Part shown: piece after piece, positions 54,861-63,302 of the stretch
Layout: each line of letters opens with the position of its first letter
Position numbering within the stretch: the first letter of the stretch is position 1
Origin: Heyndrickxia sp050281185
GTDB taxonomy: Bacteria > Bacillota > Bacilli > Bacillales > Bacillaceae_C
DNA: 64,000 nt
Reading direction: 5' to 3'
Assembly: GCF_050281185.1 (NCBI RefSeq)
Contig: NZ_JBNNWS010000014.1
Location: forward strand, 62,001 to 126,000
Made by a program: the position numbers and the translations under genes
Notes under the pieces: generated by a model
Databases searched by the model: none
The model's input: the letters and a program-made list of their open reading frames with translations, nothing else
Told to the model about the DNA's origin: nothing

Positions 54861-54988
54861 GTTGATTGTAGCGGAGGACACTTGACTCCTGCGGGAAAAA
54901 GAGGGAAGTGGGAGACCCCGAAGGCGGTAACGCCGAGGAGGCTCCCATCCCTCCCCTCGGAAAGCAAGTGTCTGGAGCGGAAATCAAC
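54861..54988. repeat. GC-rich Bacillaceae hairpin repeat (family 4)
   Basis: Begins GTTGATTGTAGCGGAGGACA and ends GGAGCGGAAATCAAC, with CTCCTGCGGGAAAAAGAGGG and GTAACGCCGAGGAGGCTCCC inside. I recognise this as the common intergenic 120-130 bp repeat of many Bacillaceae genomes. Its GC content is far above that of its surroundings. With the mdh terminator and the cre it makes up the 375-base gap before the hotdog gene. Confidence 0.82.
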
Positions 54989-55055
54989 GGACTATGTTTT
55001 ATAGTCTAAAAACAACAATTTATACTAAAAGAGTCAAGTTTTATTATCAGAAAAT

Positions 55056-55069
55056 TGTAACCGTTTTCA
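55056..55069 (+). promoter_or_regulatory. Perfect cre (CcpA operator)
   Basis: TGTAACCGTTTTCA matches TGWAANCGNTNWCA at every position. It ends 18 bp before the ATG of the hotdog gene, a position that would block transcription or elongation. Confidence 0.72.
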
Positions 55070-55087
55070 AACGTTAGGGGTGTTTTA

Positions 55088-55564
55088 ATGTTATTGAAAA
55101 AAAGAGGAAAACTAGGGAGAAAAATCGAACAAATAACAGTTGGAGAAAAATTAACGTTTACTGAAAAGATAGAAGATAAAGATTTGCTTCTATATTTAGG
55201 ACTAACAAATGATGCAAATCCGCTATATATACAACATGATTACGCAGCTCAAACACCATTTGAAAGACCAATTGTACCAACAATTATGTTAACAGGATTT
55301 ATTACCTCAGCTATATCAAAATATTTACCCGGTCCAGGCTCTCATATAGTAAAACAATCTCTGGAGTTTCCGAAACCTGTATATCACTATGAATCCATTC
55401 ATTTTTTATTTGAAGTAACCGAAGTAAATAGAAAAAAACATATAATAGACATTAACATTCATGCAACAAATGAATTAAGTGAAACAGTCGTTACAGGTTC
55501 GGTAACCGTTTGTCCAACACACCGGATTGAAACATTAAATGAAAAAGCATTGGATAATTTTTAA
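55088..55564 (+). CDS. MaoC-like hotdog-fold protein
   Basis: A 158-residue single-hotdog protein related to MaoC/R-specific enoyl-CoA hydratases. The hydratase-2 signature D-x-N-P-L-H is present as D42-A-N44-P45-L46-Y47, so the catalytic Asp is kept and the His is Tyr; hydratase activity is therefore uncertain. Further motifs: RPIVPTIMLTGFITSA and QSLEFPKPV. AGGGGTG precedes the ATG. It stands alone after mdh with a perfect cre upstream, suggesting glucose repression. An acyl-CoA-related role is inference. Confidence 0.82.
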   Translation: MLLKKRGKLGRKIEQITVGEKLTFTEKIEDKDLLLYLGLTNDANPLYIQHDYAAQTPFERPIVPTIMLTGFITSAISKYLPGPGSHIVKQSLEFPKPVYHYESIHFLFEVTEVNRKKHIIDINIHATNELSETVVTGSVTVCPTHRIETLNEKALDNF

Positions 55565-55593
55565 AAAGATATAGCTTAGGCTGTATCTTTTTA
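55564..55593 (+). terminator. Terminator after the hotdog gene
   Basis: Stem AAAGATATAGC / GCTGTATCTTT (one G-U pair) followed by Ts. Confidence 0.85.
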
Positions 55594-55596
55594 TTT

Positions 55597-55718
55597 GGCT
55601 TTGTTAAACTATGCTGTTGTTTCTGATAAAGTCCAGTGGGATATGCGTTCAGCTAGCTATACATCGAATAGAAATCGCTTTATATATACCATACAGGTAG
55701 CTTTAAAAATTATAACCA
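55597..55718. repeat. MITE-like repeat, family 1, copy 4
   Basis: Starts GGCTTTGTTAAACTATGC, inverted relative to copy 3, with TATGCGTTCAGCTAGCTATA and AGAAATCGCTTTATATATAC; the far end (near TATAACC) is degenerate. Confidence 0.75.
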
Positions 55719-55815
55719 TAAAAAATCCTTTTTCTAAATTGAAATCTTTTGGGAACCTTTTCATTATTATTATCGTACTTACAGTTAGATCATCAGGGGA
55801 GAAAGGAAGGTTGCT

Positions 55816-56790
55816 ATGAGTTTAAAAAGAATATATACGATAACAGGTTTAATTATTACTGTTATCGTACTAGGGATCGTGTTAGTATCATCGTGGTACA
55901 CGGTAGATGAATCTGAGCAGGCTGTTATCATGACGTTCGGTAAGGCTAATGAAGCAGTTCAAGAACCAGGATTACATTTTAAGCTTCCATGGCCAATTCA
56001 GTCTGTAGAAAAATTATCAAAAGAAACATTTAGTTTGCAATTTGGATATGAAGAAAAAAAAGGAAATATGAAAGATTTTCCGGACGAAACGAAAATGATT
56101 ACTGGTGATGAGAACATCTTACAAGCTGATCTAGTTGTTCAATGGAAAATTACGAATCCTGAGAAATATTTATTTAATTCTGCGGAGCCTAAAGAAATTT
56201 TATATAATGCCACATCTTCTTCTTTAAGAAGTATTATTGGGAGCTCTAAAATCGATGATGCTTTAACATCAGGGAAAGCTAAAATTGAAGCAGGTGTAAG
56301 GGAACTCCTTTCATCATTAATTGAGAAATACGATATTGGGATTTCTATATTAGCTGTCAAATTACAGGATGTTGAGCTTCCAAATGCTGATGTCAGAAAG
56401 GCCTTTACGGATGTTACAGATGCTAGGGAGACGATGAATACTAAATTGAATGAAGCTGATAAATATAAAAATCAGCGTATAAATGAAGCGGAAGGAGAAA
56501 AAGATGCGATTATTTCTAAAGCGGAAGGAGAAAAAGCTTCTAGAATAGAAATTGCAAGAGGCGATGTTTCGGTTTTCAATAAATTATATAGTGAATATAA
56601 GAAAAATCCAGAAGTGACGAAAGATAGATTGGTATTAGAGACTTTAGAACAAGTGCTGCCCGGTGCAGAAATTTATATAATGAATGATGATGGAAATACA
56701 ATGAAATACTTCCCTATTCGGCCAATAGAAAAAGATACTACTAAGCAAGAAACGAAAGAAGAAGGGGGAGAGCAAAAGAATGAAAGATGA
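55816..56790 (+). CDS. hflK: HflK, SPFH-domain protease modulator
   Basis: Membrane SPFH/prohibitin protein, 324 residues, with one N-terminal membrane segment (about residues 8-27), YTVDESEQAVIMTFGKA, PGLHFKLPWPIQ, and a C-terminal helical region with AEGEKDAII repeats. In E. coli HflK and HflC form a large cage around FtsH and modulate proteolysis. B. subtilis has no counterpart at this site. GGAAGG precedes the ATG. Overlaps hflC by 11 nt, indicating translational coupling. Confidence 0.9.
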   Translation: MSLKRIYTITGLIITVIVLGIVLVSSWYTVDESEQAVIMTFGKANEAVQEPGLHFKLPWPIQSVEKLSKETFSLQFGYEEKKGNMKDFPDETKMITGDENILQADLVVQWKITNPEKYLFNSAEPKEILYNATSSSLRSIIGSSKIDDALTSGKAKIEAGVRELLSSLIEKYDIGISILAVKLQDVELPNADVRKAFTDVTDARETMNTKLNEADKYKNQRINEAEGEKDAIISKAEGEKASRIEIARGDVSVFNKLYSEYKKNPEVTKDRLVLETLEQVLPGAEIYIMNDDGNTMKYFPIRPIEKDTTKQETKEEGGEQKNER

Positions 56791-57715
56791 TACGATAATA
56801 AATTTTAAAGAAAAAAAGAGAGAAGATTTTGTTTGGAGAAAATACACTAAAATTGGAGTATTTTTTATCTCCTTAATCATTATTTTGGGATTAATCTTTT
56901 CTAATATTTTTATCGTTAAAGAAGGGGAATATAGAGTAATCCGCCAATTTGGGGAAGTGGTAAAAATAAAAAGTGAACCTGGATTGAACTTTAAAATTCC
57001 TTTTATTCAAACTGTATCTACACTGCCAAAATATCAAATGACCTACGATGTTTCAAAGGCAGAGATTAACACGAAAGATAAAAAGAGAATGATTATCGAC
57101 AATTATGCCGTGTGGAAAATTGTTGATCCGAAAAAAATGATTTCGAATGCTAGAACAGTAGATAATGCCGAAAGACGAATGGAGGAATTTATTTATTCGA
57201 TTGTTCGGACTGAATTGGGACATTTAAATTATGATGAAATTATTAATGATGAAAAATCTTCAAGGGGAAGTCTAAATGATAAAGTAACAAAAATGGTCAA
57301 TGATCTATTAGAGCAGGACAATTACGGAATTGTCGTTACAGATGTTCGGACGAAAAGGACAGATTTACCAGAGGAAAATGAAAAGTCGGTATTTACACGA
57401 ATGATTTCAGAACGTGAATCAAAAGCGCAAGAATATTTATCGAAAGGTGATGCAGGCAAAAAAAGAATTGAAGCAGAAACCGATCGAAAAGTGAAAGAAA
57501 TGCTATCAAAAGCACAGGCGGATGCAGAAGTAATCCGTTCTGAGGGTGAGGGGGAAGCGGCAAAAATTTATAATCAAGCATTCTCTAAAGATAAAGAGTT
57601 TTACCACCTTTTTAGGACTCTCGAATCCTATAAGAAAACAATTGGTAATGAAACAGTGATTGTACTCCCATCGGATTCTCCATATGCAAAATTATTAATG
57701 GGTTATGCAAAATAA
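56780..57715 (+). CDS. hflC: HflC, SPFH-domain protease modulator
   Basis: Partner of HflK, 311 residues: membrane segment about residues 20-43, IVKEGEYRVIRQFGEV, PGLNFKIPFIQTV and the C-terminal AQADAEVIRSEGEGEAAKIY typical of HflC. A cytoplasmic N-terminal stretch of about 20 charged residues precedes the membrane segment. GGGGGAG precedes the ATG. A terminator separates it from polA. Confidence 0.91.
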   Translation: MKDDTIINFKEKKREDFVWRKYTKIGVFFISLIIILGLIFSNIFIVKEGEYRVIRQFGEVVKIKSEPGLNFKIPFIQTVSTLPKYQMTYDVSKAEINTKDKKRMIIDNYAVWKIVDPKKMISNARTVDNAERRMEEFIYSIVRTELGHLNYDEIINDEKSSRGSLNDKVTKMVNDLLEQDNYGIVVTDVRTKRTDLPEENEKSVFTRMISERESKAQEYLSKGDAGKKRIEAETDRKVKEMLSKAQADAEVIRSEGEGEAAKIYNQAFSKDKEFYHLFRTLESYKKTIGNETVIVLPSDSPYAKLLMGYAK

Positions 57716-57724
57716 CATGTAAGT

Positions 57725-57756
57725 ATGGTCAGCAAATATGCTGGCCATTTTCCTTT
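57725..57756 (+). terminator. Terminator after hflKC
   Basis: Stem ATGGTCAGCA / TGCTGGCCAT (one G-U pair) followed by a T-rich run. Confidence 0.85.
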
Positions 57757-57827
57757 TATAAAGTGAACATGCTAAAATGGATACAGGTAAATATACGAAA
57801 ACTAAAATGATATAGGAGGGGAATGTA

Positions 57828-60461
57828 TTGAAAAAAAAGTTAGTTTTAATTGATGGTAACAGCATAGCATATCGTGCCTTTTTTGCGTTACCACTATTAA
57901 ATAATGATAAAGGAATACATACAAATGCGGTTTATGGTTTTACGACCATGCTAATGAAAATATTAAACGAGGAAACTCCAACAAATATATTGGTTGCTTT
58001 TGATGCGGGAAAAACGACTTTTCGTCATCAAACATTTAAAGAATATAAAGGTACTAGACAAAAGACCCCACCAGAGCTTTCAGAGCAATTTCCTTTTATT
58101 CGTGAGCTTTTAGATGCATATGGAATTAAAAGATATGAGCTTGAAAACTATGAAGCTGACGATATTATTGGGACACTATCTCTTCAAGCTGAAAAAGATG
58201 GGTATGAAGTAAAGGTTATTTCAGGAGATAGAGATTTGACCCAGCTTAGTTCTAAAGATACAACTGTGTGTATTACGAAAAAAGGGATAACTGAAATTGA
58301 AGAATACACACCGGAGTATATACTTGAAAAATATGGTTTTTCACCAGATAAAATTATTGACATGAAAGGCTTAATGGGGGATGCATCAGATAATATTCCA
58401 GGAGTACCAGGGGTTGGTGAAAAAACAGCCATTAAGCTTTTAAAAGAATTTAACTCATTGGAAGGGATATTTGCATCAATCGATCAAGTAAGTGGAAAAA
58501 AACTAAAAGAAAAACTTGAAGAATTTAAAGATCAAGCCGTCATGAGTAAGGAGCTTGCTACAATCTTAAGAGAAGCACCTGTAGCTATTACACTTGATGA
58601 AACCTCCTATACAAATGAAAACGATGAGAAACTTGTTTCCCTATTTAAAGAATTAGGATTTAATTCACTATTAGACAAGCTAGATGTTGACATTTCAAAG
58701 GAACAAAATGAAGAAATGGAGGAGCTTCATTTTGAAATAATAACCGACATTACTGAAGATCTTTTTTCTCAAGAAACTTCGCTTTACATTGAAATGCTAG
58801 AAGAAAACTATCATACTGGTGAAATTGTTGGATTAGGATTATGTAATCAAAATGGAGTGTATTATTTGCCCGTGGAAAAAGCCATAAAGTCTGATGTATT
58901 TAAAAATTGGGCAGAGGATCAAACAAAGGTTAAATATGTTTACGATGGCAAAGCTGCAATTGCATCATTAAGACGTTATGGAATTGATTTCAAAGGGATC
59001 GAATTCGACTTATTAATTGCTTCGTATTTACTTAATCCATCTGAGAATGTCGATGATTTTGCATCTGTTGCTAGACGTCACGGTTTTACAAATATTCATA
59101 GTGATGAAGCAATATACGGAAAAGGAGCAAAACGAAAAGTTCCAGAAGCAAACGTTTTAGCCGAACATGTAGCAAGAAAAGCATTTGGTATTTCCAAACT
59201 TGTTGCCCCATGCTTGTCTGATTTAGAAAAAAATGATCAGTTAAATTTGTTTACCGAATTAGAATTACCTCTCTCTTTTATTTTGGCGGATATGGAATCA
59301 GCAGGTATTAAGGTTGATATTGAGCGGCTTAATGAAATGGGAAATGAAATTATAGGACGTCTTAAAAAAATTGAGAAAAAGATTTTTGTATTAGCAGGGG
59401 AATCATTTAATATCAATTCACCAAAACAATTAGGAATTATTCTTTTTGAAAAGCTTGGATTACCATCTGTTAAGAAAACAAAAACAGGTTACTCCACTTC
59501 GGCTGATGTGCTAGAAAAACTCGAATCTAAACATGAAATCGTAAGGGAAATTCTTCATTATCGTCAATTAGGAAAATTGCAATCAACCTATATCGAAGGT
59601 CTTTTGAAGGTCGTTCATTCGGATAATAGTAGAATTCATACGAGATTTAATCAAGTACTTGCTCAGACAGGGAGATTAAGCTCTGTTGACCCGAATCTTC
59701 AAAATATACCGATTCGGCTAGAAGAAGGACGTAAAATAAGACAAGCATTTGTTCCTACTGAAAAAGATTGGCTAATCTTCTCTGCTGATTATTCTCAAGT
59801 TGAATTACGTGTGTTGGCTCATATCGCAGGTGATGAAAATCTGATTGAAGCCTTTAATGAGGATATGGATATTCATACAAAAACAGCGATGGATGTATTT
59901 CATGTAAGCAAGGACGAGGTCACAGATAATATGCGTAGACAAGCGAAAGCTGTTAATTTTGGTATTGTTTATGGAATTAGTGATTATGGTCTCTCTCAAA
60001 ACTTAGGAATCACAAGAAAAGAAGCAGGTCAATTTATTGAACGCTATTTTGAAATCTTTCCTGGTGTAAAGGAATTTATGAGTGATGTGGTTCAAGAAGC
60101 CAAACAAAAAGGATTTGTTACAACTATTTTAAAACGAAGACGCTATATCCCAGAAATAACAAGTCGCAATTTTAATATTCGGAGCTTTGCAGAAAGAACC
60201 GCAATGAACACACCAATACAAGGCAGTGCTGCTGATATTATTAAAAAAGCTATGATTGATATGGCAGCCAGATTAGAAGAAGAAAAGCTCCAAGCCAAAT
60301 TGCTTTTACAGGTACATGATGAATTGATTTTTGAGGCACCAAAAAACGAAATTGAACAATTAAAGAAAATAGTACCTGAAGTAATGGAAAATGCTGTGAA
60401 ATTAAATGTGCCGCTTAAGGTCGATTATGCATATGGTCCAACATGGTTTGATGCGAAATAA
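57828..60461 (+). CDS. polA: DNA polymerase I
   Basis: Repair and Okazaki-fragment polymerase, 877 residues. Domains: 5'-nuclease (residues 1-290; LVLIDGNSIAYRAFFALP, NYEADDIIGTL, GDRDLTQL), a degenerate 3'-5' exonuclease domain (about 310-465; LYIEMLEEN in place of the DxE motif, so no proofreading, as in B. subtilis), and polymerase motifs A (FSADYSQVELR), B (RRQAKAVNFGIVYG) and C (LLQVHDELIFE). TTG start after GGAGGGG. In B. subtilis phoPR precede it; here hflKC do. Confidence 0.98.
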   Translation: MKKKLVLIDGNSIAYRAFFALPLLNNDKGIHTNAVYGFTTMLMKILNEETPTNILVAFDAGKTTFRHQTFKEYKGTRQKTPPELSEQFPFIRELLDAYGIKRYELENYEADDIIGTLSLQAEKDGYEVKVISGDRDLTQLSSKDTTVCITKKGITEIEEYTPEYILEKYGFSPDKIIDMKGLMGDASDNIPGVPGVGEKTAIKLLKEFNSLEGIFASIDQVSGKKLKEKLEEFKDQAVMSKELATILREAPVAITLDETSYTNENDEKLVSLFKELGFNSLLDKLDVDISKEQNEEMEELHFEIITDITEDLFSQETSLYIEMLEENYHTGEIVGLGLCNQNGVYYLPVEKAIKSDVFKNWAEDQTKVKYVYDGKAAIASLRRYGIDFKGIEFDLLIASYLLNPSENVDDFASVARRHGFTNIHSDEAIYGKGAKRKVPEANVLAEHVARKAFGISKLVAPCLSDLEKNDQLNLFTELELPLSFILADMESAGIKVDIERLNEMGNEIIGRLKKIEKKIFVLAGESFNINSPKQLGIILFEKLGLPSVKKTKTGYSTSADVLEKLESKHEIVREILHYRQLGKLQSTYIEGLLKVVHSDNSRIHTRFNQVLAQTGRLSSVDPNLQNIPIRLEEGRKIRQAFVPTEKDWLIFSADYSQVELRVLAHIAGDENLIEAFNEDMDIHTKTAMDVFHVSKDEVTDNMRRQAKAVNFGIVYGISDYGLSQNLGITRKEAGQFIERYFEIFPGVKEFMSDVVQEAKQKGFVTTILKRRRYIPEITSRNFNIRSFAERTAMNTPIQGSAADIIKKAMIDMAARLEEEKLQAKLLLQVHDELIFEAPKNEIEQLKKIVPEVMENAVKLNVPLKVDYAYGPTWFDAK

Positions 60462-60481
60462 TTGATTTTGTTTTTTAACAA

Positions 60482-60578
60482 GGCTTTGTTGATAATAATT
60501 GTTGAAAAATGACCTATGAGGTATCAGATAGCAAGCTCAAAATATGCCTCACAAGATTTTTTCGCTTTTAACCAAGCC
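60482..60578. repeat. MITE-like repeat, family 1, shortened copy 5
   Basis: A 97-bp element with ends GGCTTTGTTGATAATAATTG and TTAACCAAGCC and a divergent, shorter core (AGATAGCAAGCTC). It lies between polA and mutM. Confidence 0.78.
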
Positions 60579-60610
60579 TGCAATTTAGTCTATATTAGAG
60601 GTGAGCAGCT

Positions 60611-61447
60611 GTGCCAGAGTTACCAGAAGTTGAAACGATAAGAAGGACATTACAAGAACTGGTTGTTGGGAAAACGATTCAACATGTTACAGTGTATTGG
60701 TCAAAAATCATAAAAAAGCCGATCGAAGTAGAGCAATTCAATGATGCTTTAGCTGGTGAAACAATTACGGATATAAATAGAAGAGGGAAATTTTTAATTA
60801 TAAATACAACAACATTTGCTCTAGTTTCCCATCTGCGAATGGAAGGAAAGTACGGTCTTTTTAAAAGTTCCGAACCGTTTGATAAGCATACCCATGTTAT
60901 CTTTCATTTTACGGATGGGACAGAGTTACGGTATCGTGATGTCCGTAAATTTGGTACGATGCATTTATTTTTAAAGGGGGAAGAGAATACCAACCTTCCA
61001 CTTTCTCAATTGGGACCTGAACCATTTTCGGCAAATTTCACAAAAAAATATTTACAAGAAAAACTCAAAAAAACTGAACGGAAAATAAAACCCGTTCTTC
61101 TAGATCAAACAATTGTAACAGGGCTGGGGAATATTTATGTCGATGAAGCACTATTTCGTGCTAAAATCCATCCAGAAAGAAAGGCAAATACTCTTTCTAG
61201 CAGAGAAATTACGGAGCTTCACCGTGAGATTATTAATACTTTAACTGAAGCGGTAGAAAAAGGCGGAAGCACCATTCGTTCGTATGTAAATTCTCAAGGA
61301 CAAATTGGGATGTTTCAATTACAGCTCTTTGCCTATGGAAGAAAAGGGGAAGAATGTAAAAGATGTGGAACGCCGATTGAAAAAATTGTGACTGGAGGAA
61401 GAGGTACCCACTTTTGTCCGAAATGTCAAAAAACGAAAAATAAATAA
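60611..61447 (+). CDS. mutM: Formamidopyrimidine-DNA glycosylase
   Basis: Removes 8-oxoguanine and formamidopyrimidines and nicks the abasic site. The 278-residue protein has the catalytic N-terminus PELPEVETIRR (Pro2, Glu3), the lesion-recognition region LRMEGKYG, the helix-two-turn-helix QTIVTGLGNIYVDEALF and a C-terminal zinc finger CKRCG ... CPKC. GTG start with GAGGTGAGC upstream. Follows polA as in B. subtilis. Confidence 0.97.
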   Translation: MPELPEVETIRRTLQELVVGKTIQHVTVYWSKIIKKPIEVEQFNDALAGETITDINRRGKFLIINTTTFALVSHLRMEGKYGLFKSSEPFDKHTHVIFHFTDGTELRYRDVRKFGTMHLFLKGEENTNLPLSQLGPEPFSANFTKKYLQEKLKKTERKIKPVLLDQTIVTGLGNIYVDEALFRAKIHPERKANTLSSREITELHREIINTLTEAVEKGGSTIRSYVNSQGQIGMFQLQLFAYGRKGEECKRCGTPIEKIVTGGRGTHFCPKCQKTKNK

Positions 61448-61482
61448 ATGTCTTAAATTTTTATTTCGATGAGGTAGAAAAT

Positions 61483-62085
61483 ATGACGATGATTTTAGGG
61501 TTAACTGGTGGGATTTCTAGTGGGAAAAGTACAGTATCAAACATGCTATCGGCAAAAGGATATACGATAATTGATGCAGATATAGCTGCAAGGGAAGTAG
61601 TAAATATTGGTGAAAGTGCTTATCATCAAATAGTCGAAGCCTTTGGAGAGGACATACTACTTGAAGACAAGAGTTTAAATCGAAAAAAACTAGGCGGTAT
61701 CGTATTTCATGATACGGAAAAAAGATTGCTTCTGAACAGTATTGTTCACCCTGCTGTCAGATCGTATATGCTACATAAAAAAGAAGAGGCAATTGCTGTA
61801 GGGAAGAAAACAGTCATAATGGATATCCCATTATTATTTGAAAGTAAACTTACGTATATGGTGGATCGAACAATCCTTGTATATGTCGATCAGATGGTTC
61901 AACTACAGAGGTTAATGAATAGGGATCAACTGTCAAAAGAAGAAGCACTAGCAAGAATGAATGCACAAATGCCACTGGAAGAAAAAATTAAATTATCCGA
62001 TGCTGTTATTGATAATAATCAAGATATTGATAAGACGAAAAAACAGCTAGAAAACATTATTAATGATTGGAAGCTGCGTCCTTAA
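61483..62085 (+). CDS. coaE: Dephospho-CoA kinase
   Basis: Final step of coenzyme A synthesis. The 200-residue P-loop kinase has GLTGGISSGKST, DADIAAREV, IVHPAVR, DIPLLFE and NRDQLSKEEALARMNAQMPL. GAGG precedes the ATG. It lies 35 bp after mutM; the ytaF gene that separates them in B. subtilis is missing. Confidence 0.97.
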   Translation: MTMILGLTGGISSGKSTVSNMLSAKGYTIIDADIAAREVVNIGESAYHQIVEAFGEDILLEDKSLNRKKLGGIVFHDTEKRLLLNSIVHPAVRSYMLHKKEEAIAVGKKTVIMDIPLLFESKLTYMVDRTILVYVDQMVQLQRLMNRDQLSKEEALARMNAQMPLEEKIKLSDAVIDNNQDIDKTKKQLENIINDWKLRP

Positions 62086-62107
62086 TAAGCAAAACGAAAG
62101 AACAAAG

Positions 62108-62141
62108 AAATCACTATTACCATAAATAGTGATTTTTTTTG
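62108..62141 (+). terminator. Terminator after coaE
   Basis: Stem AAATCACTATT / AATAGTGATTT followed by eight Ts. Confidence 0.93.
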
Positions 62142-62181
62142 TTTTAGTATATGTGTTTTGTGAAATATACACCAATTAATA

Positions 62182-62210
62182 CTTACATAATACAACAAAT
62201 GTGTTATACT
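62182..62210 (+). promoter_or_regulatory. gapB promoter with overlapping CcpN-like box
   Basis: CTTACA (62182-62187), 17-bp spacer, TATACT (62205-62210). TGTGTTATACT at 62200-62210 fits the CcpN box TRTGHYATAYW at all positions; a second, weaker match lies on the reverse strand at 62234-62244 (AGTATAACGTT). Confidence 0.65.
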
Positions 62211-62266
62211 ATTTTTAGCAAAACTACACAATAAGTATAACGTTAAATATTTGGAGGCTAGCATTG

Positions 62267-63298
62267 ATGAAAACAAGAATAGCAATTAATGGATTTGGTC
62301 GAATTGGTCGAATGGTTTTTCGAAAAGCGATATTAGAAAATGATTTAGATATAGTAGCAATTAATGCAAGTTATCCGGCTGAAACATTAGCGCATTTAAT
62401 TAAATATGACACCAATCATGGGAAATTTGATGCAGATATTCTTTATACTGAAGAAGCATTAATTGTAAATGGACATCGAATTCAGTTACTTAATCAGCGC
62501 AATCCAAATGAACTTCCTTGGGAAGAACTAAATATAGATATCGTTATTGAAGCTACTGGAAAATTTAATGCACGTGATAAAGCAGCACTTCATTTACAAG
62601 CTGGTGCAAAAAAAGTTATATTAACAGCTCCAGGGAAAAATGAAGATGTAACCATTGTAATGGGAGTAAATGAAAGCGCATTAAATATATCAGAACATGA
62701 TATTATTTCTAATGCCTCTTGTACAACCAATTGTTTAGCTCCTGTTGTAAAAGTTTTACATGAGCAATTTGGAATAGAAAATGGCTTGATGACTACGGTC
62801 CATGCATATACAAATGATCAAAAGAACATTGATAATCCACACAAGGATTTACGTCGTGCACGTGCATGTGCTCAATCAATTATTCCTACCACTACAGGGG
62901 CAGCAAAAGCATTAGCGCTAGTTCTTCCTGAGTTAAAAGGAAAACTGCACGGAATGGCATTAAGGGTGCCGACACCAAATGTATCACTTGTAGATTTAGT
63001 GGTGGATTTGAAGAAAGAGATTACAGTAGAAGATGTCAATAATGCTTTTATTACAGCTTCAACGGGATCTCTGCAAGGGATTTTAGATTATACAACTGAA
63101 CCGCTTGTATCTATTGACTTTAATACAAATCCTCATTCTACAATTATCGATGGATTATCAACTATCGTAATGGAAGGAAAAAAAGTAAAAGTTCTCGCTT
63201 GGTATGATAATGAATGGGGCTATTCCTGCCGCGTTGTCGATCTAACAAAATACGTAGGTAAAGAACTAAATAAGAAATCAGAAGTTAATATTGGCTAG
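62267..63298 (+). CDS. gapB: Gluconeogenic glyceraldehyde-3-phosphate dehydrogenase GapB
   Basis: Runs in the gluconeogenic direction with NADP. The 343-residue protein has INGFGRIGRMVFRK, catalytic Cys152 in NASCTTNCLAPVV and the C-terminal WYDNEWGYSCR. After the second strand it reads INASYPAETLAH in place of the NAD-type Asp motif (NDLTD), supporting NADP preference. The ATG at 62267 follows GGAGG; the adjacent TTG at 62264 is less likely. Neighbours coaE and speD match B. subtilis. Confidence 0.96.
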   Translation: MKTRIAINGFGRIGRMVFRKAILENDLDIVAINASYPAETLAHLIKYDTNHGKFDADILYTEEALIVNGHRIQLLNQRNPNELPWEELNIDIVIEATGKFNARDKAALHLQAGAKKVILTAPGKNEDVTIVMGVNESALNISEHDIISNASCTTNCLAPVVKVLHEQFGIENGLMTTVHAYTNDQKNIDNPHKDLRRARACAQSIIPTTTGAAKALALVLPELKGKLHGMALRVPTPNVSLVDLVVDLKKEITVEDVNNAFITASTGSLQGILDYTTEPLVSIDFNTNPHSTIIDGLSTIVMEGKKVKVLAWYDNEWGYSCRVVDLTKYVGKELNKKSEVNIG

Positions 63299-63302
63299 GA
63301 AC

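Noticed and set aside
55595..55819. Open frame of 74 codons upstream of hflK
   Set aside because: It coincides with family 1 repeat copy 4, has no ribosome binding site and its sequence is explained by the repeat.
2973..60578. CRISPR-like arrangement of repeats
   Set aside because: Copies are kilobases apart, in both orientations, long and imperfect; no cas genes are present.
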